Positions 48,411 to 59,100 of a DNA stretch of 64,000 nt are shown in pieces. Positions within the stretch are counted from its first letter, which is position 1. Each line of letters opens with the position of its first letter. The notes beneath the pieces are model-generated. The model worked only from the letters and a program-made list of their open reading frames with translations, was not told the origin of the DNA and searched no databases. Origin of the DNA: Glossina fuscipes (taxonomy: Eukaryota > Arthropoda > Insecta > Diptera > Glossinidae). Where the stretch lies: positions 15,037,174-15,101,173 of the forward strand of contig NW_023998416.1 of NCBI RefSeq assembly GCF_014805625.2, in the 5' to 3' direction. The translations under genes and the position numbers were made by a program.

Positions 48411-48905
48411 CTGAGGGTACCGAAAAGTTCTGTTCGTTTTGATTACGAGAAATCTCAACAAGTTCGCGCATATTCATTTAACGCATACTTCGCAATCTCT
48501 TTTTATCACTGAATGTATATATACAGGCTGGCCTTACAGATGAGTTAAACCAAAGAGGGTTTCTGTTAGCATTAAGTCACGTATCTATGAGGAAGTTCAG
48601 CTACTCCACTGTATTTTATAGGAATTCCAACAAGGAAGTAATGCTACAGAAGCGTGCAGATATTTGTTCAAAGTGTTCGCTGAGTTTTTGATAGAACATG
48701 TTCGAAAAAATTCTGATAAATCACGTTCTGGGCAACCATCTTTGATCGACAATGACTCTATTAGGGTTATGTTTAAGCAAAATCCATTTTTAACAACATC
48801 AGACATTGCGGAAAGACTTGATTCAGCTCAGCAAATCATTTCGAACCACATTCGGGAACTAGAATTGTGTTTTATTATAAAAACCGGCAGAACTTTCCGG
48901 TAACC
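48411..48905 (+). mobile_element. Internally deleted mariner element with matching ends and TA flanks
   Basis: The left end GAGGGTACCGAAAAGTTCTG (from 48413) matches the right end read inward, TAGGTTACCGGAAAGTTCTG, with few mismatches. The borders are TA (48409-48410 and 48906-48907), the mariner target. Inside is the N-terminal part of a mariner transposase (EEVQLLHCIL, stop, EFQQGSNATEACRY, then RSGQPSLIDNDSIRVMF, then NPFLTTSDIAERLDSAQQ). It jumps directly to the right end after ISNHIRELE, so the catalytic domain has been deleted. At 495 bases this is a non-autonomous derivative. Confidence 0.82.
48570..48870 (+). pseudogene. Truncated mariner transposase, DNA-binding half only
   Basis: The frame carries the first helix-turn-helix (FQQGSNATEA), the linker with SRSGQPS (RSGRPS in intact mariners) and the second helix-turn-helix (TTSDIAERLDSAQQIISNHI). 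An in-frame TAG at 48619-48621 interrupts it, and everything after the HxRE segment, including all three catalytic Asp motifs, is absent. If translated it would contain only a DNA-binding part. Confidence 0.75.
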
Positions 48906-50839
48906 TATGATATATATGCACTACCCTACTACTATGTATTGTTATCTACTAGCAAGCAAGTTAATTTACATTTTAATTAAATTAAACATTTCCTTGCATT
49001 CGAACACATAGCACTTACTTTTGCTACGCTTTTTTATAATAAACGGTAAGATTTTAAAATTAATACATTTTCTTCACGGAAACGTGTTGGAAAGCCAAAT
49101 GAGACATAGGACAAAGTAAGTTCAGCCAAGGTGTAAGCAAATGTCACAACAACAAAATCCCTTGATGTCTCTGTTGGATTGAATTTCCATTTAATTGATA
49201 ACCTTTTCCGCGTTAATTATTAAATAAATTATTTGTAATTCTTCGTTAATAATGGAAACCCTCTTCTTTATATAAGTAGCAAGAGCTTTTTAAGACATCT
49301 TGTACCAACTCTTCTTTTGAAGTTAATAATAATAACGAATCCTTTAATTACCTAATAAAACACGCAATTTGCATAAACGAGAAAAACACAAAAAGAAAAA
49401 AAAAAAACAAATAAATAAATAAATAAATGAAAACAAAAAAAAGTTATTAATATTTAGAAGATCATTATCGGGCCTTTGTCTGTTAAACTTGTTCTCAGGC
49501 CATTAAGTATTGTAGTAAGTAACTAAGTTAATGAGTTTAATAAAATTAAATAAATTCATAACATTAATTATAAGAAACTAGTGCTCCAAGCTCGAAATTC
49601 ACATCCAGTTATTTTCCTTTTTTTCTGAACAATTAATATAATTAGAACGAATTGCATGAATGTATACCCGATTTTTTTTAAAGGGTACAAATAATACCAT
49701 TTTTAGATAGCTTAGTATTTACAAAAAAAAAAAATAAATAAATAAAAAAAAAATAAAAAAATAAAAAACAGATGAAAACGAAAAAGACAAGAACAACATT
49801 ATATTTTATCCAGTTAATAATTAATAATGTTTTCTTACCATTTTTATACATATTATTATGTACTGTATGTATGTGTATCATTACAATCTAGATAAAATTT
49901 ATTTGAAATGTAAATGAGATTTTGTCATTTTCTGTTGAGACGTTTCAAATAAAAATTTCAATTTGTGAAATAAAAAAAACAAAAAAAAATTACATGTATA
50001 TGAAGACCACCAAAGTTAAGAAAATTCCGCTGTAGGTCATAACTTATTGGTCGCGGTAAATTGCCTACCGGTTTTTCGAACTTGATTCAACTCATTTTTT
50101 AGCTGTCACAATGATGATCCTAATGAATAACATTCATTTGCATACTTTGAGAGACTCGGCATTCTCCTGGGAGTTTCGGAGGTAGCTGCATCTAGTTTGC
50201 TATCGGCAAAGGCATAACACTTATTGGTTGTATCGCTCCTATCTCTGTTCTTTCCCTTGAGAGCTTGGTCATATTGAAAAATAAAAAGAGGGTCAATGCG
50301 GTAGAGCCACACACTTTACGGGCCAATTGTCATCTGTATTATTAAATATTTAAAAGTCAAATATTTACTTAACATACGTCGCGTATGAATAAAAAACGCA
50401 ACACGTATCTTAAATGGAAATACGTTTTGAGAGTGAGCCAGCAATGTAGTAGGGGATTATGCCATCAATAATTACTTTTATTGTTATGATAACAATATTA
50501 TAAGATTGTAGCACATAGGTACGTGAGCGGTCGGACACATTATAACGCATAATATACAGCTTTATAAACTGAGCAGCACGAGTGGGATAAGTAACTTACA
50601 CATGGCTGCCTATTTGCCGCTATCTTCATTTCAAGATTTTTTTTGAAAAATTTATTTATTCTGACTCTCTCGATAAGCGCAAGAATCAGCTTAATCTACA
50701 TATTATCAATAAGGCCGTTTTCTTTATAGATTCGGAAATATTTCTGCAGAACTTTACCTACAGATTCGCAATAAATTACGACTTGAAGATGGAACAAAGG
50801 AGTACCAGACTGACCAACGGTAAGTTCTTGGGTGTTGTA

Positions 50840-51250
50840 TAAATCTTTACAAAGTTAACATACTCTTGTCCCGCGAGTGTTGTAGAGTATAAAGATGACT
50901 ACTTTACCGACAGCTATAAATTCTGTAGTCATTACAGCGAGTTAACAAACCGGCCTAGTTTTTTTTTATGCCCATCACCGAAGAATGAGGGGTACATTCA
51001 TTTTGTCAAAACATTTGTAATGCCCAGAAGGAAACTTCAGAGACACAAACTATCTATATTCTTGGCCAGCATTAAATACTAAATCAATTTGATTATGTCC
51101 GTCATAAATTTGCAACGCCCAGAAGGAAACTTCAAAGGACGCGCAGCATCAAATATATTGATCAGCATCAAATACAAATACAATTTAAGGATGTCCGCCT
51201 GTCCGTCTGCAAAAATTAAAAGGGGATTTGACGGAAAGGCTTTTTCCCCT
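50840..51250 (+). repeat. Dispersed repeat copy (5' half type)
   Basis: It contains TACTCTTGTCCCGCGAGTGT, GCCCATCACCGAAGAATGAG, and two tandem stretches with GCCCAGAAGGAAACTTC (near 51024 and 51118). AAATACAATTTAAGGATGTCC and GCCTGTCCGTCTG follow. The internal duplication of the GCCCAGAAGGAAACTTC segment is specific to this copy. It is related in reverse to 30540-30700. Confidence 0.65.
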
Positions 51251-51379
51251 TTTGCCTATTTACTTTTGAACATATGTCACGGATGCCTGCGGGTAATGGT
51301 GGTAATTGATCAACGGCGCCGTGGAAGCCTTATGGCGGAAGCGAGCGCAATTTTTCACTTTTTGAACGAATATCGTTGA

Positions 51380-51680
51380 TCAATTTGTGAGTCCTGACTG
51401 CTTGGATCCGGCCCTTCGGGGTGTACTCGTGGTGGTTGTGGTTGGCAGTTCCTAGCCAAAGTGGAACAGTCGAGTGCAGCTAGGCCTCACCACTGACCAG
51501 AGTGGGGTTTATTGTTCCATACGCAATAAACCGTTCTGGACTCTGGTGCTGTTTAGGCCCCTACTCTGTGGGGATTGTCTAACTCGCCAGGGGGCATAGT
51601 ACGCTTACAGTGACTTGGGCCACTGTGGGGTTAAGCCTTTCAGGCAGGAACCCACGTTAAACCCTTGCTACAACTGCAAA
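51380..51680. repeat. GC-rich block, probable foreign or transposon-derived segment
   Basis: About 300 bases with visibly higher GC than the surroundings, with CTTGGATCCGGCCCTTCGGG, GGTGGTTGTGGTTGGCAG, CTAACTCGCCAGGGGGC and GGCCACTGTGGGGTTAAG. No open frame longer than chance and no family match. Its position between two halves of the dispersed repeat suggests an insertion within that repeat, perhaps the 3' UTR of a retroelement. Confidence 0.4.
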
Positions 51681-51834
51681 TTCTGCCTATCTGTTGTCTG
51701 CTTTCTCCTTGCCATAAAAATGAAGTTGTTCTCTTCAAATCTGGCACAAATCTGTGCCACGTAAATTGGGAATAATTCTGTTTTTCAAAAGAATAAAAAG
51801 CTGATTCCTTCCTCATTATTCATCACCTAAAGCA

Positions 51835-52090
51835 GGTAAATGTACAAAAATTTGCAAATATTCTATGGGCGATACTATGGTGTCTTTTGCTCGTTGCACA
51901 TAAACTACACCAGATGCACGATATAAATTTCCATTACCTTATACTAGAAAAATAGGAAAAACCAGCCACGCCCACCGAGTGTTATGGAGTATGCAAATTT
52001 ATATTTTTCCTTTTTTCTATCTTTTATAGGATATCGGTGATGGCTACAGAAGATTCGGTCACAACCGAATATAATTTTCTCACTTGTACC
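51835..52090 (+). repeat. Dispersed repeat copy (3' half type)
   Basis: Collinear with 30870-31345: AATGTACAAAAATTTGCAA, ATTCTATGGGCGATACTATG, AAAACCAGCCACGCCCACC, TTATAGGATATCGGTGATGG and GATTCGGTCACAACCGAATA, ending ACTTGTACC. Together with 50840-51250 it may be one element split by the GC-rich block. Confidence 0.7.
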
Positions 52091-52452
52091 TATTTGTAAC
52101 AGACTCTATAAATCTACCTATTACAAATATGGTTTTTGGTTTTAATATTATTAAAAAAAAAACTGTTTGTACATTTACGTTTAAATAAAATTTTATTTCG
52201 TTTATAATATTTGTATTTTTATACAAAAAAGTATATTTTAAATTAATAATCTATACGTACTTTATTAATTATATACTATTGCATATATTTGCAAGAACAC
52301 ACTCACACGGTAATACATATCTAAAAGTTTAGTCGTTTATCTTTAGTTATTAAATATGATACAAAACGCGTTTTCCAAATTATGATCGCTTTACATGTTT
52401 ACATTAGGGAAACAAGTAGCGAAATTAATATTCTTACGAAATCACATGAATT

Positions 52453-52458
52453 TTTATT
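52453..52458 (-). promoter_or_regulatory. uif: Candidate polyadenylation signal for uif
   Basis: AATAAA on the minus strand about 640 bases past the uif stop. Further minus-strand AATAAA copies occur near 52262 and 52193. Any of them could end the uif transcript; no experimental support is available here. Confidence 0.3.
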
Positions 52459-53094
52459 AGCTTTATGCGTGGAAAGACTTTCACTTACAGAGAATCAAAT
52501 AATAATTTTCTTTTTTTTTCGTTTGAATTTAATTAGAATGGCTGGGTAATGAAAATATTATTACAAACTAAATTAAAAATTTTCATAAAATATATACACA
52601 TATATAAATGTATATATAAGAAATATTAGTTGTTTTAATATCCTTTACAAGTCAGATCTATCTGGGGCCAATTGCGTGTTTTCGTATATTTATAGTTAAA
52701 GGTGCCCAAAATATCTTCGCTGTTCGACGTAAGAGTTAAATAATTATGTGACTGTGCATGAATATGAATTTAAAATATCTAAAGCATCTTTTCAAAAGCT
52801 TTACATTAAGCCGAGTAATTCCGTCGAGAATTAAATTTCATTTTGCATTGCAAATTTAAAAAAAAATTAAATAAATAATTAAAAAAGGAGAACATAAAAC
52901 TAAGTAAATAATAATCATAATAATAATAAAAAAAAAAAACAAAAAAAATAAATCCCTCACATAAAATTACATCAATTCAATATAAAGCTTGTTGGGGTAA
53001 AAGTTTACATAAATAAAGCGAAAACATTTTAATTACAAAGGCTGCACAAAGATCTCAATTTATACATTTTTCTATATAATAATTTGTGGACATT

Positions 53095-53126
53095 TTATTG
53101 GACTTCACTATCACTATCGCTCTTCT
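53095..53126 (-). other. uif: uif terminal coding exon, 32 bases
   Basis: The previous exon contains AAGAAGG|GTATGT (donor at 53191-53190). After a 65-base intron ending TTTACAG, this exon supplies the last ten residues [10 protein letters not shown] and a stop at 53095-53097. If the donor is not used, the frame instead ends GM-stop at once. The consensus donor, the exact phase and the acidic SDSDSE ending support splicing. As I recall it, Drosophila Uif ends in the same way. Confidence 0.85.
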
Positions 53127-56100
53127 CTGTAAAGATATCTCGACAACATTAATTAATCGTTTATAGATTGTGACGTAATATTTTTACATACCCTTCTTGC
53201 CTGTGTAGGCGTGTCGTTTCAGTCGATCATATAGATCTTCTTTTGTGCCATATAGAGAAGCATTGGATCTTGCCAAAGTGCTCATTTTACCACCAACATG
53301 GAGACCTAAAATATTATAACGAACAACTTTAACAAACTTTTCTTTGAAAAGCGCGATAACTGTTTGCTAACCATCCTTTATGTAGGCCTCGTTATAAAAG
53401 TTTGGCATCTCCCAACCATCTTCTTCGTCGTCATAATAATGAGCGTATGTGCTATGATGAGATGGTGCAATAGATTCAGCGTATGGCGTATGAGCACCAT
53501 AGTAAAAGTTTACTTGAGAGCCTGTTTGGTCGATAGCTGGTGTAAGCATTTTCTTGGGATCTCGCCGCCGTGTTGAGCGTACACAGATCATCCAAATGAG
53601 AAGCACGATAACAATAATAAATATTACAGCCCCTGCAATGCCACCGGCTATGTAAGCAAATTCAGATCGCTCAGCACAATATGGACCGGTGAACGAACCC
53701 ACACAACGGCAAGATGGTGTTCCTTTTAAATCCTTAACGCATGTGCCAGCATTTTCACAAAAACCTTCGCACACGTCAATACATTCCATGCCGGTACCGT
53801 TAAAACCCGGTTTGCATTCGCATTTAAAATCAGACGTCTCTTGTACAAGAATACAATAAGCGTTAGGATCACAATGTGCACTACCCTCTGGGATTTGTTC
53901 ACACGGATTTGTACATTCTGATTTCGCAGTCGCTCCAGTGTTTTTAGTGCTATGATTTGGTGGGCATATAATACATGTTGTCTGTTGGGATTCTGACTGA
54001 TAATATCCTTTAGGACATTCCACGCACATGTTGAGTGTACCGTTTAAGTAACTGCCAGGAGAGCAAACCGGCAAGGTGCATTCTTCTACTGATTTAGCTC
54101 CCACTTTCGGTGTAGTGCGACCTAGAGGACATGCAGTACATGAAGGTTGCACACCTTGTGATCGATACGTGCCACGGGGACATGGCTCGCAATGTCCATC
54201 TATTCCTAACTGCAATCCAGAAACGCATTCATCTCTGCACTCCTTACGTGAAGTCGCTTCAGCTGTACGAGTAGTTTGACCTAAGCCGCACAACTTACAA
54301 CCGAATGAGCCTTCGTTAGGCTGATAAAATCCGTGACCACAAGGTCTACACAAACCCGTTTCAGAATCGAAATACTTTCCAGCAGGACAGCGTTCCTTAC
54401 AGTCAGCGGCTGAGCGAGCACCAGGTCCGGCTGTAACTCCTGGCCGCCCAGCGATTATTGGGCACTTACTACACTGCAACTGACCAGCCTCAGACTGATA
54501 AGTGCCATGTTCGCATGGCGCACAGGTCATATTTGAGCCATCGTAATAGGTACCAATAGCACATGGTACACAATCGGGTATCATAACAACTTGACCCACA
54601 GGGCAAGCATATTCTGAGCCTAATTCTAATGAACCAGGGTCTGGAACGGTATTGGGTAAAATGTCTTGAACAGCGAACTGGTCATCTTCCAAAATAAGTT
54701 TCTCCAAAAGGGCTTTTACAGAAGATCGTTCTCCAGACGATGTGTGAAGAACGGGATCACTACACAAACAGAAAAACACGATTTTTTTACTTTCAAAACG
54801 CAAAATATTTAAAAAAATTGATAAGCAGCTTAGGAACAAATGAAGACAATTGATGTTAAAAACAAAGCGGTTGCATGATTTACGTAACCAACACCAAAGC
54901 AAGGCTTTTGCAATAAAAATTTTTGAATACGCTTTTTTTTTCTAAAGAGTTAAAAAAGTGTACAAACATACTTCACTGCCGGGAAAGAAATTTCCAGCGT
55001 GTAGGTATCACCGCCAGTCTGTTGGCGTCCATGACGACCACGTGTCTCTGTTTCTTCTTCTTCACTATAAATTAGGAACAGCACACATACATTTATATAA
55101 AAGTTATAACATGCCAGTAACATACATATACTATACATGTAGTAGACATTAAGATAATTAAATAAACTAAACCCGTCTTACAAACTGTACAAGTAAAAAT
55201 TTGACATAAAAAGGAAATTAGGACCTAGCTGTTGCATAAAAAAACCCGAAGAGAATGGTTTACATCTCCCAACATTACATAAAATTGGAAATATTATAAC
55301 TAAATATTTTCTCTAATCTTTTCAATACGACTTACGTTAGAACCGGCAATTCTGCTTCCAAGACGTAAACACCACCGTCTTTAGCTTGTCGACGCACCCT
55401 ATTATGTTGAGCAGCACGATAATGATCGCATTTCACATCAATTTTAATATCTTTGCATTCCCTAGTACCCTCCACTGTGTTCGAGCAAAAGTTCCAATCC
55501 CGGTTTAGAGCATTAACAGAATTCGTAACTTTCTGCCTTAAGACTCCTTGCCCAGCTTTGTTGCACAAAACATCTGAAGGGAATAACATTCTTATTCGGA
55601 AGACACGCTGAGCAGGCTTGGAAGCTGTATACAGTTTATATTAAAACATGCTAGTGGTTTGTGACAAAAGTTAAGCTTACGCGAGCATGACGGATAAATT
55701 AGTGGCATGGAAGGGTCGCTTGTAGGGCGCCAAAAACCCTCAGCTCCACACGTATAAAATTCTGGAACTTCTTCTGAAAACCTTAAGCCAAGATTGCACG
55801 CAATTTCACAAACTTTAAATTGACCTCCGGCTCCCCAATCTTTGCAGACTTGAATACCCCCAACCGGGTCAGACAACGGTGGGCAGAATTCGGCTGTAAC
55901 AAAAGAGTAGTAATAATTTTTACTCATAGTTAGTTTTTTATGCTCTTATATACTCACTAAGTAAAGACACTTTGAAATTACATGATGCGGTATTACCGGC
56001 TGCGTCTGATGCCAAGTAAGTGATATCGTATGATCCCCAGAGCAACGTGGCACCCGACCGGTGGCCATTTCGTTCTATAATCTTTGTCACACCAATATTA

Positions 56101-59100
56101 TCACTAAAGTGCGGTTCGTCCCACGTAACTACGGCTGAACCATTCTTAGCAATAACCCATAAATCACCGGGGCAATGTTCAACTATTGGAGGTTCTTTGT
56201 CAACGACCAACTGCTGACAATTAGGGCCACTATAACCGTTTGGACATCTCCGCTGACCGCATGTAGAAGGCACTGTTCGTTCGACACCACCTGATGTAAT
56301 TTCATACCCCGACCAGTTAAGAACTAAACCGTTGTATAGTACAGGTTCTGAGCGGCAATCCCGAACTTGTTTTTGAATATCTGACGTTACGTCAAGCGCG
56401 CGTGCCCATACTTGAGCTTTGGTTATTGTGCCTTGGAAACCGGTTTCAGAGTATGCAAGATCGTGCTTAAAAGTACTGGGTTGTGGTCGTCCAAGTACAG
56501 TCCAGAGAAATTTGGGCATAATACGTCCTTGAGCGTATTCTAACTTACTAGCAATAAGTCCTTCAGTAATTAACTGCAATTGACCACTAATGCCGTCCCA
56601 AACAATAGCTACATGATGCCATTGACCATCATTAACTGATGTGTACTCTCCAAACGATAAGAAAGCATCAGGCAAGTCTGCGAACAGCGAAACTTGCACC
56701 CCGCTGGAGTGAGCTTGAAGTAAAAGATGCCGGTTGTTAGCTGTGTGGGCTGATTCCACTCCATACAGATTGAAGAAGATTCCCGTATCATCCTTTTGCG
56801 CAAATTGGACCCACATCGCAATGGTTAAGCTTGGAGATTCGCCTGTATAAAAAGGTACGACTTGCGCTGCAGTTGAACGAGAGGCATCGCTGAAATATAG
56901 ATCATAGTCTACTTGTATAACTTTCCGACAATCATCGCCAGTCATATTGAAGGGGCATTGGCAATAAAAAGTGTTAGTCAAATCTACGCAAGTTGCACCT
57001 GGGGGACACGAGTTGTCTTTACAATCAACAATGTCTTTTTGGCAATTTTTGCCTGTGAAGCCTTTTGGGCATAAGCATGTGTAGCCCGCACCATTATCTA
57101 TGCATGTAGCACCGTTTTGGCATATATTTGCCTCACAGGCATCAAATTCGTATTGACAACCTATGCCAGAATAATCTATTGGGCATGTGCAATTTAAACC
57201 GGAGCCAAAATCTTGACATTTTCCACCATACATACAAGGATTTCCTATACATCTTTCAGGAGCGGTTTCACAGTTCTTTCCATCAGTTCCACTAGGGCAA
57301 ACGCAGAAGTAATCTTGGAATAAATCAATGCAGCTAGCATCGTTTTGGCATGGAGACAGCACGTTACAAGTGGTAATTTGAGTTTCACAATGCATTCCAC
57401 TCCATCCTTGCTCACAAATACACTCAAATCCTCCAACACGATCACGACACTTGGCACCGTTTAAGCATGGGTTACTGGCACAATCATCAATGTCTGTCTC
57501 ACACAAAACGCCATTGAAACCATCACGACAAGCACATTGGAATTTATTGTCTAAGTCTAGACAACGTTCTGTCCCTACCGGATTGCACGGATCACTTAAA
57601 CATTCGTCGATTTCTGCCTCGCAGCTCAAACCCACGAATCCTGGGCGACATTTACAGATAAATCCATCTAATTGATCGATACAAGTAGCACCATTTTGGC
57701 AAGGATTAGACTCGCAGTCGTCCACTGTATGCTGACAATTTTTGCCAGTATAACCCGATTCACAAGTGCAAGAGTATCCATTCACTAAATCCACACAAAT
57801 ACCTTCATTGAAGCAAGGGGTGTCCGCGCAATCATCAATGTTCACATCACAAGCGAAGCCAGTCCAGCCAGGATAGCAAACACATTCATGACTAAATAGT
57901 CTGTCAACACATGTACCATGTTTGCAAGGTTCAGATAAGCACAAATCTATCTTTTCTTCGCATCGTTTACCAGTAAATCCAGAAGGACAATTACATTGGA
58001 AGTCATTGATTAAATCAGTACAGTTCGCATCAAGAAGACATGGGTTTTCAGCACAATCATCAATGTTAATTTCGCAATGAATTCCTTCCCAACCAGGCAG
58101 GCATTCACATTTGTAGCGTCCTTGCAGAAGGGCATTACAGCTGGCACCATTCGAGCAGGGATTTCCGTTTGCTGTACAGGGATCTATAGTAACATCACAA
58201 TTTTCTCCAGTGTAGCCGCTGCGGCAAAGACAAGTATAATTTTTATATCCCGGTTCATTCTTGCACATGGCTCGTGCCGGACATATATTCTCACCACAAT
58301 CAGTTGCTTCGTCTTGACAGTTAATACCAGAATAACCAGGAGGGCACTCACATCGGTAGCCCTGTGGTAAATCGCTACAGGAGCCACCGTTGTAACAAGG
58401 TTGAGAAGAACATTCATCTATATCAATTTCACAGCGTCTTCCCGAAAATCCGGCTGGGCAGAAGCATTGGATACCGTGACCCATCGGAACACACAAACCA
58501 CCGTGTTGACAAGCTCCATCCCCACACACAATCAACTTACATTCTTCATGTCCCTTAGAACCCGGGCCTTCAGTGCGCATATTGGTTGGACATTCGATGC
58601 AAGTGTGAGAGCCAGTTACGCTTTGGAAGAAATTAGCAGGGCAAGGAGAGCATGGGGCCAATCCCGTTGATGAATATGTTCCTGGTGGACATTTTTGTCT
58701 GCATAAATCTTTAGTAAACGCAGCCGTTTGGTAAGTGAAGCTACTTTGAGGACATGCTTGACAATCTTTAAAACCACCAGTTGGTGGCTCGCCGGTATAA
58801 GAATTGCGCGGACATTCTAAGCAAGGCACCAAACCCGTTGGAGAGTAAGTTCCATAACCGCAAACTGGCACGCAGTCGTTTAAAGACTTAGACCCCTCTT
58901 CTCGTGTGTAGGTGCCGGCAGGACAATGTAGACAAATTCCTTGACGATCACGATTTTGATAATAACCTCTAGGGCAATAAGTGCAAATGTTTTGGCCAAT
59001 AGCAACGTAAGTTCCCGCTGGACAGTGAAGACATCTCGGCACGTCGCTGGTATCCATGTTAAGAACTTCCCCGATGCTGCAAGTAAATCCTCTGGAAATA

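Larger units (their letters stand above)
46341..53094. other. Intergenic region between Shawl and uif, repeat-rich
   Basis: The 3' ends of Shawl (+) and uif (-) face each other across this region, so both 3' UTRs must lie at its edges. No further gene was recognised. It contains two mariner relics (47091-47297 and 48411-48905), dispersed repeat copies (50840-51250 and 51835-52090), a GC-rich block (51380-51680), an AAAT microsatellite near 49410, and long A runs. Confidence 0.6.

Noticed and set aside
53189..53191. Apparent uif stop codon right after ...YTGKKGM
   Set aside because: The GGTATGT there is a strong splice donor and a phase-matched acceptor with a 32-base coding exon follows, so this stop is probably intronic.
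54760..54902. N-terminal extension of the frame ending in the uif tail (a hydrophobic stretch with [12 protein letters not shown])
   Set aside because: It lies upstream of a TTTGTGTAG acceptor and does not continue the preceding exon; it is intron sequence and not a signal peptide.
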